Shown here piece by piece: positions 63,001 to 64,000 of a stretch of DNA of 64,000 nt. The notes below the pieces were generated by a model, which saw only the letters and a program-made list of their open reading frames with translations, did not search any database and was not told the DNA's origin. Source of the stretch: Bisporella sp. PMI_857 (taxonomy: Eukaryota > Ascomycota > Leotiomycetes > Helotiales > Helotiaceae). Made by a program: the position numbers and the translations under genes. Position 1 is the stretch's first letter; every line of letters starts with the position of its first letter. Location of the stretch: positions 1,798,001 to 1,862,000 of the forward strand of contig JAJSPD010000001.1 of NCBI GenBank assembly GCA_021307315.1, written 5' to 3'.

Positions 63001-63432
63001 TTGAAGAGTCCATCCTCGAGTAAACCATTTACTATCTCGAAACGCTGTTTCCCATGTACTCTGACTTGCCCGAATGTCTGCGTTATAGCCAGGCGTTGAT
63101 ACGTCCGCAAGGTATACGTAGCACTTCGTCGCCTTTCGATACCAGCGGAACATCGAATTAATCGCGGTCGTAAGCTCAGTAGAGTTTGACTTATCAATGC
63201 AACATGTGTCTACCCAGAAGTATAGCAAGCCATCTTTGGTTGCTTGTTCTCCACAAAACTTAATCTTTTTGTAGCCAGTCTTACTTTTCCCAGCGCCACT
63301 GATTAATTCTTGGTAGGTGACTTCTTGACCATGTATCCAAGTATGCGAAAGTATGGCGTAGGGAAGAGTATTATGAGTAGGAACTTGGACCAGGCTGAAT
63401 TCGTCAGGTCCGACAAGCTTTAAAAGACGCAT
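60069..63432 (-). CDS. HET-NB-ARC-TPR NOD-like receptor
   Basis: Exons 63432..62664 and 62614..60069 join through a 49-bp intron (GTATAG to ACATAG) to 1104 residues; the junction restores DSNVIFMVPFDRNLNFTGRE. The N-terminal HET domain (residues about 25-150) has YAILSHTW, FWVDTCCIDKSN with MFRWYRKATKCYVYLADV, and RGWTLQELIAP. NB-ARC follows: Walker A GLGGVGKT at about 299-306, Walker B LLVFDNADD at about 376-384, a sensor-like CIIFTTRD, and LTYLPLAIVQAAAYI (GLPL-like). From about 680 come ten 42-residue TPR units of the kinesin-light-chain type. Fungal NLRs of this build act in heterokaryon incompatibility or innate-like defence: ligand binding to the repeats triggers NTP-dependent oligomerisation, and the HET domain drives cell death. 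Its ligand is unknown. All key motifs are intact. Confidence 0.94.
60213..61346 (-). repeat. Nine tandem 126-base units (TPR-coding)
   Basis: Nine consecutive units of exactly 126 bases within the NLR gene, each encoding a 42-residue TPR (core WKEAEDL, KVLGAEHPDTLTSM, NLASTF). A divergent tenth unit ends the protein. Adjacent units are very similar in DNA as well as protein, including silent sites, which points to recent duplication or gene conversion. Length without indels keeps the frame. Confidence 0.92.
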
Positions 63433-64000
63433 AATATAGGCTTATTTAGTCAAAGGGAACGAGAAGTAAGCCAGATAAATAAGAAGGATAGATACAATTT
63501 CAAATGTTGTATAAGTAAGGTCGATCTGCGTATAAAAATAGGAATAAAGCTGCCAATGCTATCTGAAGCGAACGAGGCCGAGAACACAACCTTGTCTAGG
63601 CGACCACGTTAGTAGTTGGATAGGGTTCTGCTATAACACCAGCACCAAGGGCAAAAATGATGCGTTAGTATCAAGGCACAATCTGCATGGAGATACGGAA
63701 AGGGGGCGGATTGAGCGAGAGAATGCTATTAACACATAATGAACACTCAGCTGAAGCCTAGCCAAGCTATTACCGTATGTGCACGGTCCAGGTGGGGTAT
63801 CCCGCTAGACCCCCCAAAACAACTTGGTGGTGATATCCGTATAAACCGTTTAGCAGTGGTAGGGGGCATTGCTCCTCAAAGTCAACACTAGAGAAATCAG
63901 ATTAACCTTATAGTAACGATACCAGGCTCGCAACGAATGCACGATATATCATGCATTCAAAAAACTAACAACATGCATTTCAAAAGAAGACAACATGGAC
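63433..64000. other. 5' flank of the NLR gene
   Basis: Promoter side of the receptor gene to the window edge; no frame or recognisable element supported. Confidence 0.5.

Noticed and set aside
62629..63432. HET-only gene separate from the NB-ARC-TPR gene
   Set aside because: The stop lies inside a consensus 49-bp intron; splicing fuses the two in frame, as known for fungal NLRs.

Overview
The window is nuclear DNA of a filamentous ascomycete (Pezizomycotina). Genes carry many short introns of about 45-130 bases with GTAAGT/GTATGT-type donors, CTAAC-type branch points and TAG/CAG acceptors. The gene content is also typical: a HET/NB-ARC/TPR receptor, a Pth11-like rhodopsin-domain membrane protein, an 8-Cys CFEM-like surface protein, a Zn2Cys6 regulator and a 2EXR protein. 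Leotiomycetes is my best guess at class level, but that is inference only.

Layout. 1-29 kb is housekeeping-rich: a C2-domain protein (cut by the left edge), a BAR-PH-ArfGAP protein, an acyl-CoA thioesterase, eIF3j (HCR1), enolase, the 26S proteasome ATPase Rpt4, a 2EXR protein, eIF2-gamma (GCD11), a mitochondrial DUF1640/CCDC90 protein, a small hypothetical protein, an orphan secreted protein, a Pth11-like membrane protein and an alpha/beta hydrolase. 29-54 kb is looser: a 1092-residue protein with RRM-like folds, a CFEM-like membrane protein, a 1080-residue C2H2 zinc-finger protein, the Qb-SNARE Bos1, a Zn2Cys6 transcription factor and the DEAD-box helicase Dbp8, with gene-poor stretches of 1-4 kb between them. 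54-64 kb is accessory: an orphan basic protein, about 5 kb almost free of genes holding a 716-bp hAT-type non-autonomous transposon, then a HET-NB-ARC-TPR receptor with nine near-identical 126-bp repeats.

Almost every gene needed exon joining. I worked out the donors and acceptors by hand and checked that reading phase closes through to the stop codon; exon coordinates are in the entries. No operons, tRNAs, rRNAs or CRISPR arrays were seen. The housekeeping genes are independent units of translation initiation (eIF3j, eIF2-gamma), glycolysis, proteolysis, ER-Golgi fusion, Arf signalling and ribosome biogenesis. The most interesting region is the right end, where a probable allorecognition or immune receptor with a homogenised repeat array lies beside transposon-bearing, gene-poor DNA.
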